Origin: Paragordius varius
Taxonomy: Eukaryota > Nematomorpha
Direction of reading: 5' to 3'
Length of the DNA stretch: 64,000 bases
Assembly (NCBI GenBank): GCA_964247055.1
Contig: OZ176060.1
Location: 248,001 to 312,000 of the forward strand
Of the stretch, positions 22,660 through 34,368 are shown piece after piece. The first letter of the stretch is position 1, and the number at the start of each line of letters is the position of its first letter. A program made the translations under genes and the position numbers. The notes below the pieces were generated by a model that saw nothing but the letters and a program-made list of their open reading frames with translations, was not told the DNA's origin and searched no databases.

Positions 22660-22974
22660 GAATGTATGCAATATATAAAAATATATAAAACGCCTCCGGG
22701 GTTATTTTTTCATAAATCTGTTCATGAACCCATAAATTTCCGTGCAAAATTTTTTCAACGATGATTTCTAACAAAAGCTCTCTTGCTAGGCACATTTAGT
22801 TCATGAGAAAATTAAACATGAATGTCCGATTTGCAAAAATGATTTTTAAAAAGTCTATCTTGCATTACACATTCAATCGTTCATAAAAAAGGTAAATATC
22901 AAAGTCCGATTTGTAATAAAGAGCTTTCACGGAAAAGCACTCTTATCAAGCATATTAAAAATGACCATAATTGA
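22660..22974 (+). pseudogene. C2H2 zinc-finger family, 3' fragment
   Basis: Contains a worn first finger (KIYKTP, then HKSVHEP), a second unit with AACAAAAGCTCTCTTGCTAG, then CPICKNDF, a unit with ALHIQS, and a terminal finger SPICNKELSRKSTLIKHIKN followed by DHN and a stop at 22972-22974, the family's natural end. The upstream 82-codon frame from 22516 shows no similarity to the family until near its end. Frames change several times, so this is a relic. The conserved downstream block follows at 23440. Confidence 0.75.
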
Positions 22975-23439
22975 ATATCAATTGTAAATAATATCTTTAT
23001 ATTTTTTATATAATATATATTGAGATTCTATATATTATATGGCAACGTTTTGGAAAATGTATTTAAAATTACTTAATATATTAATTTGAATATTTGGCAC
23101 ATTCTTTAGTCTGTTCTAATGTTTATTTTTAGAATTGCATTCTTAAAGCAAAAATTAATTAAAGTGGCCAATTAGCTATACAAGAGCTTATGATATAAAA
23201 CAAGATTATCATAAATTTATCATATTTAAAATTATTTAAAAAAATTATTGAAAGCAAAGTATATATATAATAGGATAAATATACAAGTTTCGGTTGTCCA
23301 TCTCGTTCCTACTTTAAATTATTAAATAATATTACATAAAAGCAAATAAATAATTTTGTACATAAATAAAAATGAACAAATTAAATGTTTGTAATTATAG
23401 GAAAAAATGTGTATTTCACACCGTATCTTGTTTTTTCTT
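22975..23439. other. A+T-rich 3' flank of a zinc-finger relic
   Basis: Includes GCTTATGATATAAAACAAG, which is also found behind the 13.7-kb copy. No gene. Confidence 0.45.
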
Positions 23440-23620
23440 GTTACTTTTTGTATGTATTGCCAATTGGCTAAAAATAATGTCAAGTAGACAACAATAAAGT
23501 TGGTACTGTCTTTACTTTAAGTTTTCTATGTAACAAACAGGCTCTACGGCTTAATCCGCGAGCCACGCTTTTACAATGTAATCATCAACTCAAACCATTC
23601 TTTACGTTTCACTCAGTTTA
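23440..23620 (+). repeat. Conserved GCGTGGC block downstream of a zinc-finger copy
   Basis: Contains TGTATTGCCAATTGGCTAA, AAGTTTTCTATGTAACAAAC, GGCTTAATCCGCGAGCCACG and ATCATCAACTCAAACC. Same order and orientation relative to the relic as at 14.4 kb. Confidence 0.6.
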
Positions 23621-24004
23621 AAGCACTTATAAACTAAATTTAAAATATACCCAGAAATAATAAAATGAGATAAAAACAATTTAGAATTTTTTGGGTATAT
23701 AGGTGTATATAATTCAAAAAAGGATGGCATGAACATATCAATTCAAAACGTAAAACTGTATTTTTGCATATAAAACATAGGAACATAAACTAGAATGACA
23801 TTATATAATTCAACCTATAAGAATTTCCTATATATACAATTCAAATTATACAGACAAAACGTAAAGTGTGAAGAGAGTATTTTTTTGCAAAACTACGCTG
23901 TACTTTTTTAACCCATTTTAATTATTTGTTTTAAATTGGAAAATTTGATATATGTAAATGATCAATTTATATATATATATATGTATATAATTAAAATTAT
24001 ATAT

Positions 24005-24250
24005 ATTACAGTTCAAATTCACCCTTGAACAATTCAAATTTTTACTTGAACGATTCGAATTCACCCTTTCACCCTCAAAAAATTCTAATTCATTCTAAAA
24101 TAAATTATGTGTTTTTTAAAAAAAATATCTATATTTTTTAATATTATTAAAAATATAGATAATGTTTCAAATAAATATAAAACTGAAAAAATAATAAATT
24201 ATGCCATAAGAATAAATTTTATATTAATGATGAGTTATATTTGGCCATAT
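24005..24250 (+). mobile_element. DNA element with tandem-unit ends, left part
   Basis: The left end is built of ~20-bp units such as TTCAAATTCACCCTTGAACA. It is followed by AAATTATGTGTTTTTTAAAA and AATTATGCCATAAGAATAAA, as in the copies at 35.9 and 61.7 kb. The matching right end is missing. Confidence 0.65.
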
Positions 24251-24439
24251 GATTTCAATAAGGGCGTGACATATTATCCGTAAACAGGCAAAATATTAGT
24301 AAAGTGAATTTATTAAATTAACCCTTAATTAGGTCCTCGCACTGAAAAGGCTCCACCATATGACTTATTAGTTTTGAGGAAATTTTTCGAAAATCGTGAG
24401 CATATGGAATCAATCATGATTCCAGTAATTAAGGCAACA

Positions 24440-25217
24440 ATTTTAATCGAGCGTTTTTTTCACTCCTGGTTAGGGGGCTACACGCGCGGGTCACCATATC
24501 GGTACAGCCTGCCCTTGGAGCCAAATTCACACTATATAGAAATTTGTTTTCGAGCTAATTAACAGAAATTTTATGAAGCCATATGAGCTCATTGAAATAT
24601 TATCCGTAACTAGGTAAATAAGGTCAGGCGTTATTTATTAGCCGTTAAGGCCTTTATGCCCTAAAAATAGGCCATCATAAAACGATTATCATGAGATGAT
24701 TGTATTAAAAATGTCCAAATATTTGCCCTATAAAGCAAAGAATTCAACTTAGCCCTTTTGTCATCTAGGTCAATGGGTAGGGCTACCGAATTAAAACCGA
24801 GACACCATATAGAAATGGTGTTGTTTTCAAGCTAATTGTTAAAAAACTTAAGAGGCCATACGAGTTTAATTTATACATTTCTGTAAAATTTGTATAATAT
24901 CATTCTTTCCTTTAATAAGAGACCACAAATGATTTACTTTTTATACCCGTAATCCCAACTGTGTGAACAACGAAAATCTTAAAATAATTCCAATAATAGT
25001 TGAATACTAACTTTAATAAGGGAGAATTTAAATATGGTCATTTTAGAGTGAATATTTAAGCCTATGCAAAAACCCGTAAAAGATTAATAATTTAGGACAT
25101 TCTTTTGATTAAATATGTTTTTATTATTTTTTTATGTCCCTTACCACTATTTATTGCAAATTATTAAGATAATTATTGAATAGACTACGCCACGCGAAGC
25201 GTGACAGGGCCAGCTAG
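24440..25217 (+). mobile_element. Helitron-like element, 3' end
   Basis: The 3' end has a hairpin CACGC-GAA-GCGTG followed 8 bases later by CCAGCTAG and then T, the arrangement expected for a Helitron terminus (hairpin plus CTRR before T). The body carries repeated modules around ACCATAT...GAGCTAATT...CATATGAGC. The 5' TC end could not be fixed; 24440 is where similarity to the second copy begins. No Rep/helicase frame is present, so it is non-autonomous. Second copy at 43818-44700 (-). Confidence 0.7.
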
Positions 25218-25990
25218 TTAAAAATATTTTTCTACAGAAAATGTAGTATATTTGTATGCATTAGTAAGAAAAAATGCAAAATAAATATGGACGATTTTGT
25301 CTATCTTTGAATGTAATTTTAAAAAAACTATTTATTATGTAATGATAGAATCATAATCATATTTGTCAACCACTTAATAATTTTATATTTAATTATAGCA
25401 ATAATAGTACAGTTTATTCTTTAGAAGAAAGAAATAATGGGCATTTAACATTAAAAATGGCGCTGTCTTTTATGAAATCTAAATTCATTTACATGCCAAA
25501 CTTTTACTTAGTGGAAAATCGCAAAATAAAGATATCCCGATTAAAATATTTTTACTAGCTTTCATGCTATCTTCTTAATATTTTTTTTAAAATATATATG
25601 TTAAAAAAGGATTGACAGATTGTTTTCTCTGATAAATAAAAAAATCATTTGAAATATTTGCATTAAATTCTACTTCAAAAATAAATTTTATATTTTATAT
25701 AATAATTATAAAAAATAATCTAAATCACAAAACATAATCAATCCGTCATTTTTATTAATAAATAAAGTTTTGTAATTGTAAAAAGTAGTATGATTTGGTA
25801 AGTGCTGGTTAATATAATATTTATTAGTTAAATAAATTATTTAAATTATCAATAAATAAAACCGTAATTATTTAAAAATATTTAATATAACCTTCTAAGG
25901 TAAATTAAAATTATATATATAATTTAAAAATATTAAATATTATTTTATTTTAAAATGTTTTAAACCCAAAAATAATTGAAAATAATTTAA

Positions 25991-26093
25991 ATATTATGAA
26001 ATGAAACAACAGACGATTACATTACCAACAGTTTTTTTAAATTGTCTGCTTTTTGTTTATTCGAAAAAATATTCAAATTTATTTGGAAAATGG
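25991..26093 (+). promoter_or_regulatory. Orphan zinc-finger promoter and first exon
   Basis: A copy of the block that precedes the zinc-finger genes: ATTATGAAATGAAACAACAG, ACGATT, AACAGTTTTTTTAAATTGTC, TGCTTTTTGTTTATTCGAAA and TTTATTTGGAAAATGG. The start codon would be 26090-26092. One G of the ATGGGT junction seen elsewhere is missing. A CACTA-like element is inserted eight bases later, and no second exon follows, so this promoter has no intact gene. Confidence 0.75.
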
Positions 26094-26100
26094 TATATTA

Positions 26101-27229
26101 CACTAGTCGACAAATTTGGACATTTTTAAGCACCACCACTCAAACTTTTTAAATTATGACTAATTTCAGTGTTTTAAAACCAAATTTGAAAAAATCTTTG
26201 ATCCCGCCAATCAAAATTTTGAAATATTATAGGTTTTTCAATTTTTCAAAAACAAGAGAAAATCGAGAGAAAATTAAATATAACTTTATAATAAAATGTT
26301 ATTATAACTTAATATCATTTAATAAAGCGTTTTAAACTCTATCTTTTGAATATAAATATATCATTTAAATATCAGAGAGAAAAAAATAGTACGGACTTAA
26401 ACGTCAAAATTTAGTCTTTTTTTTCAAGTAAATTTTTAACACATATAAAATATTTTTAAAAAAATACTAAAAAAGGCATTCTATGGTTTAAACCTTCGGC
26501 TTTCAGATAGGTTATATTTTTTTGTTAGATTTCGTTCTTTCGAGTACTTATTAGACTTTTTCTCTTGAGTTGGTTCTTATAAAAAATCCTTTATTTATAC
26601 CTAATGGATATATCTTATTTTTTAAAAATTATTGGTTGTTTTGTATTTTTAATTTCAGATGGATGTTGTGTAGCCACTTTTAGTAGAATTTACTGTTATT
26701 GGATTGGACCATTTGTATTTAACTAATCTTTTTTTTCAATTTAATTGTATAATTTATCTAACTTTATTCTGTGAATTGGTTAATTTGACATGTCAATTTG
26801 GCTGAATTTTGCTTGCAAGTCTCTCTTATCGGGCTTTACGATTACTTATTGTTATCTTTGCCATATCTGGCATAATTGGATCGCTTGGGGGATATGCAGA
26901 GCTTGTGCAGCCGCCCGGATCTATCACACTATACTAAGCCCTTTTAGATTTTAATACTTTGGCTCTTAGCTTGTTTAGTATCTTAATTAATGCCTAGAAT
27001 TTTGTTATTCATGCATGGAATATTACTTGAAAACTTGCTTGTTTGAATATTTAAACATATGTACACGAGGAATGATTGTTATTTTTGAATTAAATACAAA
27101 TTTAAAAATTAAATTTTGGAAAAATCCTATTGGTGGCCTCAATTTTCTTTTTTGTTTTGGCCTTTCCATGCCATTAGGTCGCAGAAAATGCAAAAATAAT
27201 GGGGTGGTGCAAAACCTTGTTGAGCAGTG
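26101..27229 (+). mobile_element. CACTA-like DNA element, 1.13 kb, copy 1
   Basis: The ends are imperfect inverted repeats: CACTAGTCGACAAATTTGG on the left, and on the right the complement of CACTGCTCAACAAGGTTTTG. It is flanked by TTA on both sides, a 3-bp target duplication as in CACTA elements. A second copy, inverted, lies at 47033-48156. A 70-plus-codon frame ending in VVQNLVEQCY at the right terminus is open in both copies, and a hydrophobic frame (LLIVIFAISGIIGSLGGYAE) occurs near 26840-26905 but is interrupted in the other copy. No transposase is recognised, so it is probably non-autonomous. Confidence 0.7.
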
Positions 27230-27230
27230 T

Positions 27231-27735
27231 TATTAATTGAATATATTTTTTGTGATTTAATTTAGATCATCTTTTTTTAAAACATATTAGCATATTAAAG
27301 AGTATAAATAAAAAATTTAGTTGATATTTTTAGATTATTTTTTGGATTTTGAAATTTTTATTTTTTATTTTTATATAATTATTTATAATAATAATTTATT
27401 TAAAATTCATCATAGAAATATAATTTCAATAAATATAAAGAAAAAGTTAAATTCCATATATACCAATGTTTCATCAATAAATTCATTATTAATCAAATTA
27501 CCTCATGTACGCATGTGCGTTTTAATTAGATAATTGATAAAATAAAACTGATTATATAATAATGACTAGTTTTTTTATTTATAACACTTTTCTAATTTTT
27601 TTATATCAACATCGCTTTTCTTAAGAAAAAATTTTTAAATTTTAAAATTTTGATATAACTTATATATAATAGTTTTGTCATTTTTAGTGTTTTATTAATA
27701 GCAATCCAGATTTATAAGCGACTTAATGCAATCTT
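27231..27735 (+). pseudogene. Relic of the zinc-finger intron
   Basis: Matches 46525-47032 in the same orientation and, more loosely, the intron of the 41-kb gene (TTTTGAGAAAA/TTTCTTAAGAAAA, ATATAATAGTTTTGTCATTT, ATAAGCGACTTA). With the orphan promoter upstream it represents the front half of a zinc-finger gene whose coding exon is absent. Confidence 0.65.
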
Positions 27736-27808
27736 CTATTATAATAGATTATTTTATTTTTTTTTCATTAAGTTTAGTTACAGTTATCTTTGCAAAGTTA
27801 AAATAATA

Positions 27809-28246
27809 CAGTAAAAATTGAGATATACGGAGAAAACGTAAATATATAAGGACAAATCTAAAAGTAGCTCTAATTTTTACTTGGCGATTCTAAACAGTGA
27901 TTTTCAAGTAAAAATCAAGATTTAGAAAGTATGTGGTAACACAATCTATTATATATTTTACAACGTAAGTAAATAATTTTTTTGGAAAAAAATTAATGTT
28001 TAAAAAATATGGTAATGTTTTAATAAAAAATTTTGTCTTTTTATTTCTTAAATGAGAGCATTTATAAATAATGATATCAAACATAGGAGGTCGTAAAGAA
28101 AACTGATGACAATTATATCTCATTCATGCTATTTGTATAGATAAACTTATTTGAAAAAATGTCGTTATAATATTATGGCTGTCTTTAGAAAAAAAATATT
28201 TATGTTTATATTATTACGTTTAGTCGTATAATTTCGATTTTTACTG
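27809..28246. mobile_element. Tc1/mariner-type MITE, long variant
   Basis: CAGTAAAAATTGAGATATAC with GGAGAAAACGT on the left, CGTATAATTTCGATTTTTAC and TG on the right, but 438 bp long. The extra interior (27870-28130) suggests an insertion or two fused copies. It sits directly behind the zinc-finger gene at 28.4 kb. Confidence 0.7.
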
Positions 28247-28306
28247 TAATTTATTTATTATCTACAAAAGAAAACTCCAGAACCGGTCAAAAAGCATTCC
28301 AAATAT

Positions 28307-28312
28307 TTTATT
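28307..28312 (-). terminator. Likely polyadenylation signal of the 28-kb gene
   Basis: AATAAA on the minus strand about 130 bases past the stop codon. The equivalent position in the 57-kb gene also carries AATAAA. Confidence 0.5.
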
Positions 28313-28441
28313 AGCGAAATGCATATTGCGAAACGTCAAATTAAAATAATATGAATCCAAATTTATTTTATGTGCAACAAGGATAAAACTAAAACAAAGT
28401 TATATTTAATACTACATTTAATATATATATGTTGAATTAAG

Positions 28442-30367
28442 TTAATTATGTGTATTTTTAATATGCCTGGCAAGACTGCTTTTTTGAGTATATTCCTTTT
28501 TGCAAATCGGACATACATGTTTAATTTTCTCATGAATAGCATGAATGTGTGTTGCAACATCTCCTCTTTGAGTAAATTGTTTTTTACAAATCGGACATTC
28601 ATGTTTAATTTTCTCATGAACTGAATATATGTGCCTTCCAAGATGGCTTTTGTTAGAAAGCAACTTTGAACAAATGCTGCACGGATATTTCACTTGTTCA
28701 TGAACAGAACGAATATGTTTGGTCAAGCCGCTTTTATCCTTATAAATCTTATCACATTGAATACATCGAAATTATTACCCAATTTTGTAGAATTTAAGGA
28801 CTCAATAGATTTTCCATTATTATTGTTATCATCAAATAGCTTGTTAATATCATTCAAGCTTATGCCATTGGAATCAACATTTGAAGATACCGAGCTTATA
28901 TCTTTTACCTTTTTTGGTGATTTGTATAGAGAAAAATCTAAAGGTTCTGTCTGTTCTCCTACCAAATTAATTATTAGGGTATCTTTGTTGGTTTCGGTAT
29001 TTTCATCATTTAAATAATTATTTTGTTGAGTATTTTCGCTTTTATGTTCCCTTAAATAACAAAGGTTATGGAAAGAAGCGTTCAGAATTCTTCTTAAATC
29101 ATCATTTGTAAAATCTTCATTTTCCAATAAATTGATAAATGATGTCAGTTTAGATGGATCATCAATATACGTTTCTTGTTGATTTTTAAGTTCCACTTTA
29201 TAAAGCTTAGTATCGAGATCACACCAAAGTTTGTAAGTCGTGTCACCGAAATCTAAAAAAATTGTTAGAAATGTAATTTAATAAGGCAAGTTATCAATAA
29301 TGAAACAATAAATCTTCACAGTCCAAGAAATGACTTAAAACTCAGTTGTACAGGTTTATTATTCTAACTATAAAAATTACAAACTTGGCAAACATTAAAC
29401 AATACAGTAATGATAAAAACCAAATGATAATAATGTAAAAGCATTAAGAAAAATATTTTTTTTATAAAACTATACTTATTAAAAGGAAAACTTCTACATA
29501 AACTATTATATTAAATATGATATCTATATTAACAATTATATCATTATGCCTATTTTGCAACTCGAATCAATGAGTGTTATATATAAAAAATTTCTTTATA
29601 TCTGTACATTATTGGATTTTAGTGGAATTAGATTTAATTTCAAATTTTTAATAAAAGAAAAATTATTAAATAAATGTAATGCATAAAGTCGAGGATTGGT
29701 AAAATATTTTAATTGAAACAAATAAAAAAGACAAATCTTATAAAGAAAGACTAATTGAGATTTTGAAATCAAAATTAATTATTTATCATGCTAATTTAAT
29801 TAAATTAAAATATGCAAAATAAATTAAAGATATTTATTATTATTATAATTATTATTTTATATAAAATATGTTCAGTTCTTTGTCTAATAAATTGTTATGA
29901 ATATTAATATACAGGGTGATGCTAGATATTTTTACATTAAAATAAATTATGAATTTCATTTTTACGATTTAAATATTATATATATACTTAAAAATCAGAA
30001 AAGAAATATTTTATGAATATTAATAATTAATAACAAAAATCATTCAAAATTTAAATTTATTTATAAATTGGAAAAAAATTTCTAATCTAATAATTATCTA
30101 AAAATATTATCTCAATTTTGGTATATATTATAAATATAAACTATAGTTAAGAATAATTTTTAAAACATGATAATTAATAATTTAAATTACAAAAAAATAA
30201 TCCATTAATTAAACAATTAAATTAAAAACAAATTATTTCTAAAAATTAGAATAAATAATAATATTAAAATTAATAAATTTAATATATAGAATTAATTTAA
30301 AATAAATTAATTAAAATATTTTTTACAAAATTTATAAAAATATAAAAATTTTAAAAAATATACCCAT
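28442..30367 (-). pseudogene. C2H2 zinc-finger gene, one frameshift, four fingers
   Basis: The first exon supplies ATG (30367-30365) plus G (30364). The GT donor is at 30363-30362, the intron runs 29253-30363 (1.1 kb) and ends in TTTTTTTAG, and exon 2 starts at 29252 with ATTTCGG, so G|AT gives Asp-2. The N-terminal region reads FGDTTYKLWCDLDTKLYKVE and continues through LLENEDFTNDDLRRILNASF. The corepressor-type motif is altered to EPLDFSLYK. Near 28766 one base is missing relative to other copies (AATAATTTCG against AATAATTATCG) and the frame shifts before the first finger. In the other frame three clean C-X2-C-X12-H-X4-H fingers follow, ending HIKNTHN at the family's natural stop (28442). 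Related genes are probable DNA-binding regulators. With the shift this copy encodes only the N-terminal part, unless an assembly error caused it. Confidence 0.85.
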
Positions 30368-30460
30368 TTTCCAAATAAATTTGAATATTTTTTTGAATAA
30401 ATAAAAAGCAGACAATTAAAAAAAAACGTTAAAAAAAATCGTCTGTTCTTTCATTTTATA
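30368..30460 (-). promoter_or_regulatory. Core promoter and 5' UTR of the 28-kb zinc-finger gene
   Basis: On the minus strand: TATAAAATGAAAGAACAGAC (30460 downward), then AATTGTCTGCTTTTTATTT and TTTATTTGGAAAATGG. TATA lies about 90 bases before ATG, so the transcript probably starts about 60 bases before ATG. ACAGACGATT and AATTGTCTG form an inverted pair. Confidence 0.7.
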
Positions 30461-31858
30461 TTTAAAAATCAACGTTTTTTATATTATATTATGGTTTAAA
30501 AATATTATGTTATTAATTTATTTAATTTTTATATTTATTTTATTCTTTTACATATAATTTTTATTTCTGAATAATTATGTTAAATAATCAATTATTTCTT
30601 TAATTGTCAATTATTGACGTAAATATTTTTTCGTAAATAATTAAATAATAAAAAGTATTCAATAAAATATTTAAAATTCTTAATTATTGGAATCGCAAAA
30701 TAAATTATATGACATATATTATATATGTAAATGGAAACCACCCTTTTATAAAAAAATATTTCAATTTTAAAATAACTATATGTTTCCAGGCAAAAATTTT
30801 AAGGCCAGAGAATTTTGGCTGAACTCGAATAAATTTAATATTAAATTTTATCTTAAAATTTAATATAATTAATTATATTGAGAAAATATTTTGTTAAAAA
30901 TATTTAACCTTAATATAATACTTACAAGTGCTGATACTAGATACAAAATTGTCATAAATTATCATATATATTTTGGTAGATACAGTAAAAATAATAATTA
31001 TACAAATAAAACTTTGAAACCAAAATACAAATATTTTTTGGAAAAATTCACCATACTTTTTAATAATTTTAGCATAAACAAAATATGCTTTTAGATATGA
31101 TAAAATTCGGTGAAAGATTTCTATTACATCAGAATTTTGATTAAAAAAGTTGGGTAATTAATCGTAATATACAATTTATAATTAACTTATATTTAAACAC
31201 CACAAAATAATCGAAATTCTGAGGTGATGTATTTAAGATATAGTCAATCCCGTTAAATAGCATTCATTTTTGTGTAATTTTAATTTTATTTTATTCCAAT
31301 AACGTTTAATGGTATTTTTGCAATATTTATTATATGTAATAGTATTTATATTTTATTGGCCATATTTTGGTTACCCCTTTTAACAAACATTTTTCTCACC
31401 ATAATTCAGTTTACGGCATTCTTGTTGTTTTAAGTCATGGCAATAGTATAAATATAAAAATAGGAAGTTAAAGATTTATTACTGTTTTATAAAGGTTAAC
31501 TATTATAGGTTCATTTTTGGATATGTTTTTGATTGAGAACTAAGAGATAACCTATAATTAAATAACATTCTATTGCACCTATATTAGTTTTAAAGTACCA
31601 ATAAAAAAAATATGGATTTATATAAATTAAATTTTCCAAATGTGAAATCAACAATCTAACATTATTACGGAAAACTCACATGAATAATTTAATTTACTTA
31701 AATTGGAAAGAGTATATTATGATAATAATTTGATACAATATAACCTTAAGTTTATATATAAGCGATTTTTCATACAATATTGCTAGAGCCAAAAAGAGGC
31801 AATCAAGAGGGGCAGAAAATAACTACATTTCTTGGTTAATGAATTAATATTTAAATTA
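30461..31858. other. A+T-rich intergenic DNA upstream of the 28-kb gene
   Basis: Long stretches of A and T with no recognisable gene or repeat boundary. A 67-codon frame at 30891-31094 has no recognisable features and looks like chance. Confidence 0.4.
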
Positions 31859-32119
31859 CAGTATTTGGATTTTTACAATTAAAAATATATAAGGACAAAT
31901 GTTTTTTTAAAAGATTACCTATGTACTTTTATAAGCTTGATATGTTTTAAAATTCATGATTATTATAAACTACAAAGTAGGAAATAGAGATTTATATGGG
32001 TTAAACAATCAAATATGTATTATACAATTGCACAATTAAATAATAGGGGAGAATAATGTTTAAAAAAATTATGGTTATTTTTTATAAAAAAATATTTGTT
32101 ATATTGATTAATTTTTATT
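31859..32119. mobile_element. Tc1/mariner-type MITE, diverged
   Basis: Left CAGTATTTGGATTTTTAC with AAGGACAAATG, right TTATGGTTATTTTTTATAAA to AATTTTTATTTTTGG. Ends worn. Confidence 0.55.
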
Positions 32120-32370
32120 TTTGGTTTAAATAGATGGCTTATTTACTCTCATTTGTTACGTCTTATGTAATATAATCTTTTAGTAACTCTATAATACAGT
32201 TATTATTAGGTGCATATATTTTTAAATGATATCATTTTTTGATATGTTATAAATTGTTAAATATTATTGGGTCCTTACATTTGCTCTTTGTACATCAAAG
32301 GACATTTTTCTAAAAATAAAATTTTTGTTTAAAAACCATAATTATATTTAGTCAATTAAGTTATTTAATT
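32120..32370 (+). repeat. Dispersed repeat related to 39240-39690
   Basis: Starts with AAATAGATGGCTTATTTA, then TATTGGGTCCTTACATTTGC and TTTTTGTTTAAAAACCATAA, paralleling 39283-39500 and the reverse of 60770-60980. Confidence 0.65.
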
Positions 32371-32399
32371 TAATAAGGATCGTGTCTAATTTATTAAAG

Positions 32400-33135
32400 G
32401 TTTATAATATTTGTATTACAGTGCGTCCGAAATCGGGAAGTATAAAAAAATAATCTGATGACATATATGTATATAAATATTCTGACAAGAGAATGTAAAG
32501 ATTATCATGGTGCTTCTTTTGATTTTTGCTTTTACGAGTGATTTAAGAAAGTTATTATTAACAGTTTTATGGTGAGTGATCTTTATCAGAAAATGGCAGA
32601 ATTTGCCCACATTTCTTAAATAATTTTTTAATAAAAGCTAACTGATAATTCAAAAATATTATTAACAAGTATAGTTATTGATAATAACACAGCGTCTCAC
32701 AAATATCCTAATGTAATATATATTCTTAGGAAAATGTATCATATGGTGCTTTTGTTAAGCCCTTACGAGTGATTCAAGAAAGTTATTTAAACTTTTGTGA
32801 GAAATGTTCCATATCGCAAAATTTGAAAACAATTTTTTTAAATAATTTTTTTTGGTGACTATAGGCTTCAATGCTAAAAAATCACTAAATAATTTATTAT
32901 ATATACATATAGAGTTAAAACAATATAAAAACTTTAATTTTTAGAAGTGGCCCAGATGGTCCCATATTATTCGCTCTTCTAAAATAGGATAGTCCTTTTA
33001 AAATAAACGTCAAAATGCCGAGATTGCGCAATATTTAAATATATTTGATACAAAAAATATTTATATAAAAATACAAATTTTTTTAATCTAATTTTTATCA
33101 AAATTTTGAAGCTACTTCATACTATTTTAAGGTAT
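32400..33135 (-). repeat. Dispersed repeat, inverted partner of 19632-20080, partly tandem
   Basis: The ACTCGTAAGGGC-type core occurs twice in this block on the minus strand (around 32530 and 32780), followed by the TGGGACCATCTGGGCC segment. The tandem doubling is not seen at 19.6 kb. Confidence 0.65.
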
Positions 33136-34093
33136 GATGAAAACAGTATAAAATTGAGATAATAAAATTTTTTTTACATAATTTGATAATTCTAAACATT
33201 TATATCATCTCATTTCGATTATAAGATGATTCTTCAAGTTAAATATAAACTTTTTACAATCAAAATAATTTAAAGCAATCAAACTTATCTAATTAAATGA
33301 ACTTTGAAATGTTATCACTATTGAATTATATTTAAAAAAGTTTATTTTAATGTCTTAAAGCGTTTTATACCTTTTTTGCTAAATTTATTTTATAAGTTTA
33401 TTTGTTATTTGATAAAAATTTGGCGAAAATTGTTACCCGTTTTTTAAAAAGCATGTATTTTAAATTGAAAATAGCAGAGCCGTATTCCCTTAGATTAATT
33501 AAATAGATGGTATTTTTACATGTTTTTCCAGTCAAATTAAACTAACTGTGTTAGAATAAACATTCACCTATTTTTACTTTTATGGAGTTTATAAGCATAA
33601 CATATTTATCCTACATATATTACTATAATATTACCAATATGTCTGTTATTCTAAATTGTATTTTATAAATATAAATAAATTAATCATCTCTAAACTAATC
33701 CAAATTTTCAAACAAAGAAACTAACACAACTAAAACTCGCCAATGTAAATAATTAAGTCTATTTTTGGTTCATATATAGACGTTTGCTTTTTGGAGTATT
33801 TATTTACTTTAAAATATTACAATATAATCTGAATATTTATTAGAATTGAGTTAAAAAATGATAAAACAATTTTTTTATAAATTTAAATTTCAGAACACCA
33901 ATTTTTAATATATATTAGGGTCTTAATTATTTTTGAAATATTTTTTGCACAATGATTTTTTATATTTAATCATATAACTAAAAATTTTTTTTAGACTTGA
34001 ATTTTTCTGAATTTTTTTTTCAATTATCTTCGTGAAAAAATATTCTATTATCAAAGAGTCGGTTTTTTCAAGATTAATCAATTAACAGTTTAA
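33136..34093. other. A+T-rich DNA with one repeat copy
   Basis: 33310-33660 is the inverted third copy of the 15.6-kb repeat (GGATAAATATGTTATGCTTA on the minus strand, then AACACAGTTAGTTT, ATACCATCTATTTAATTA, TACATGC). The motif here reads ACCATCT, one base off GCCATCT. Nothing else recognised. Confidence 0.6.
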
Positions 34094-34368
34094 AGGAAGG
34101 GGGTCCAACACTTGCGGGTCGCATTTTTAGCTCAAAAATTACGACCAACTGCATTCGAAATATATATGCGAGCTTTCATAAATAATTTATATGATTTCAA
34201 ACATAAGACGTCGAAACAAAAGGACATTCTTGCTATTTGACATTAATAAAAATTTTCTCAGGAATATCAATTTTACTAAGATTTTGCGAACATGTTTTTG
34301 CAAATTATAAATTCCAAGTTTTTTTGCAGGCAGCACGGACAGAGGGCCAAACACTGCCCCCCTTTGGT
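34094..34368 (+). mobile_element. hAT-like MITE
   Basis: Left GGGGGTCCAACACTTGCGGG with TCGCATTTTTAGCTC, interior TTCGAAATATATATGCGAGC, right GCCAAACACTGCCCCCCTTT. Loose inverted ends. Similar elements lie at 45.65, 59.74 (-), 61.56 (-) and 63.14 kb. Confidence 0.6.

Larger units (their letters stand above)
24440..26098 (+). repeat. Inverted segmental duplicate, left copy
   Basis: About 1.65 kb matches the reverse complement of 42925-44700: the Helitron-like element, its 3' flank (CAGAAAATGTAGTATATTTG, AAAATGGCGCTGTCTTTTAT, ATCCCGATTAAAATATTTTT) and the zinc-finger promoter block. The copies share the same Helitron insertion point. Confidence 0.9.

Noticed and set aside
22516-22764. 82-codon frame that overlaps the 22.7-kb zinc-finger relic
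   Set aside because: Only its last third resembles the family, in a worn form; the rest has no recognisable similarity. Treated as chance plus relic.
26840-26905. Hydrophobic frame LLIVIFAISGIIGSLGGYAE in the CACTA-like element as a captured host exon
   Set aside because: The other copy carries a stop in this frame and no protein family was recognised; too weak to call.
28694-29017. Plus-strand frames antisense to the zinc-finger N-terminal region (also 41504, 57872)
   Set aside because: They recur only because the minus-strand gene is conserved; the plus-strand translation shows no motif.
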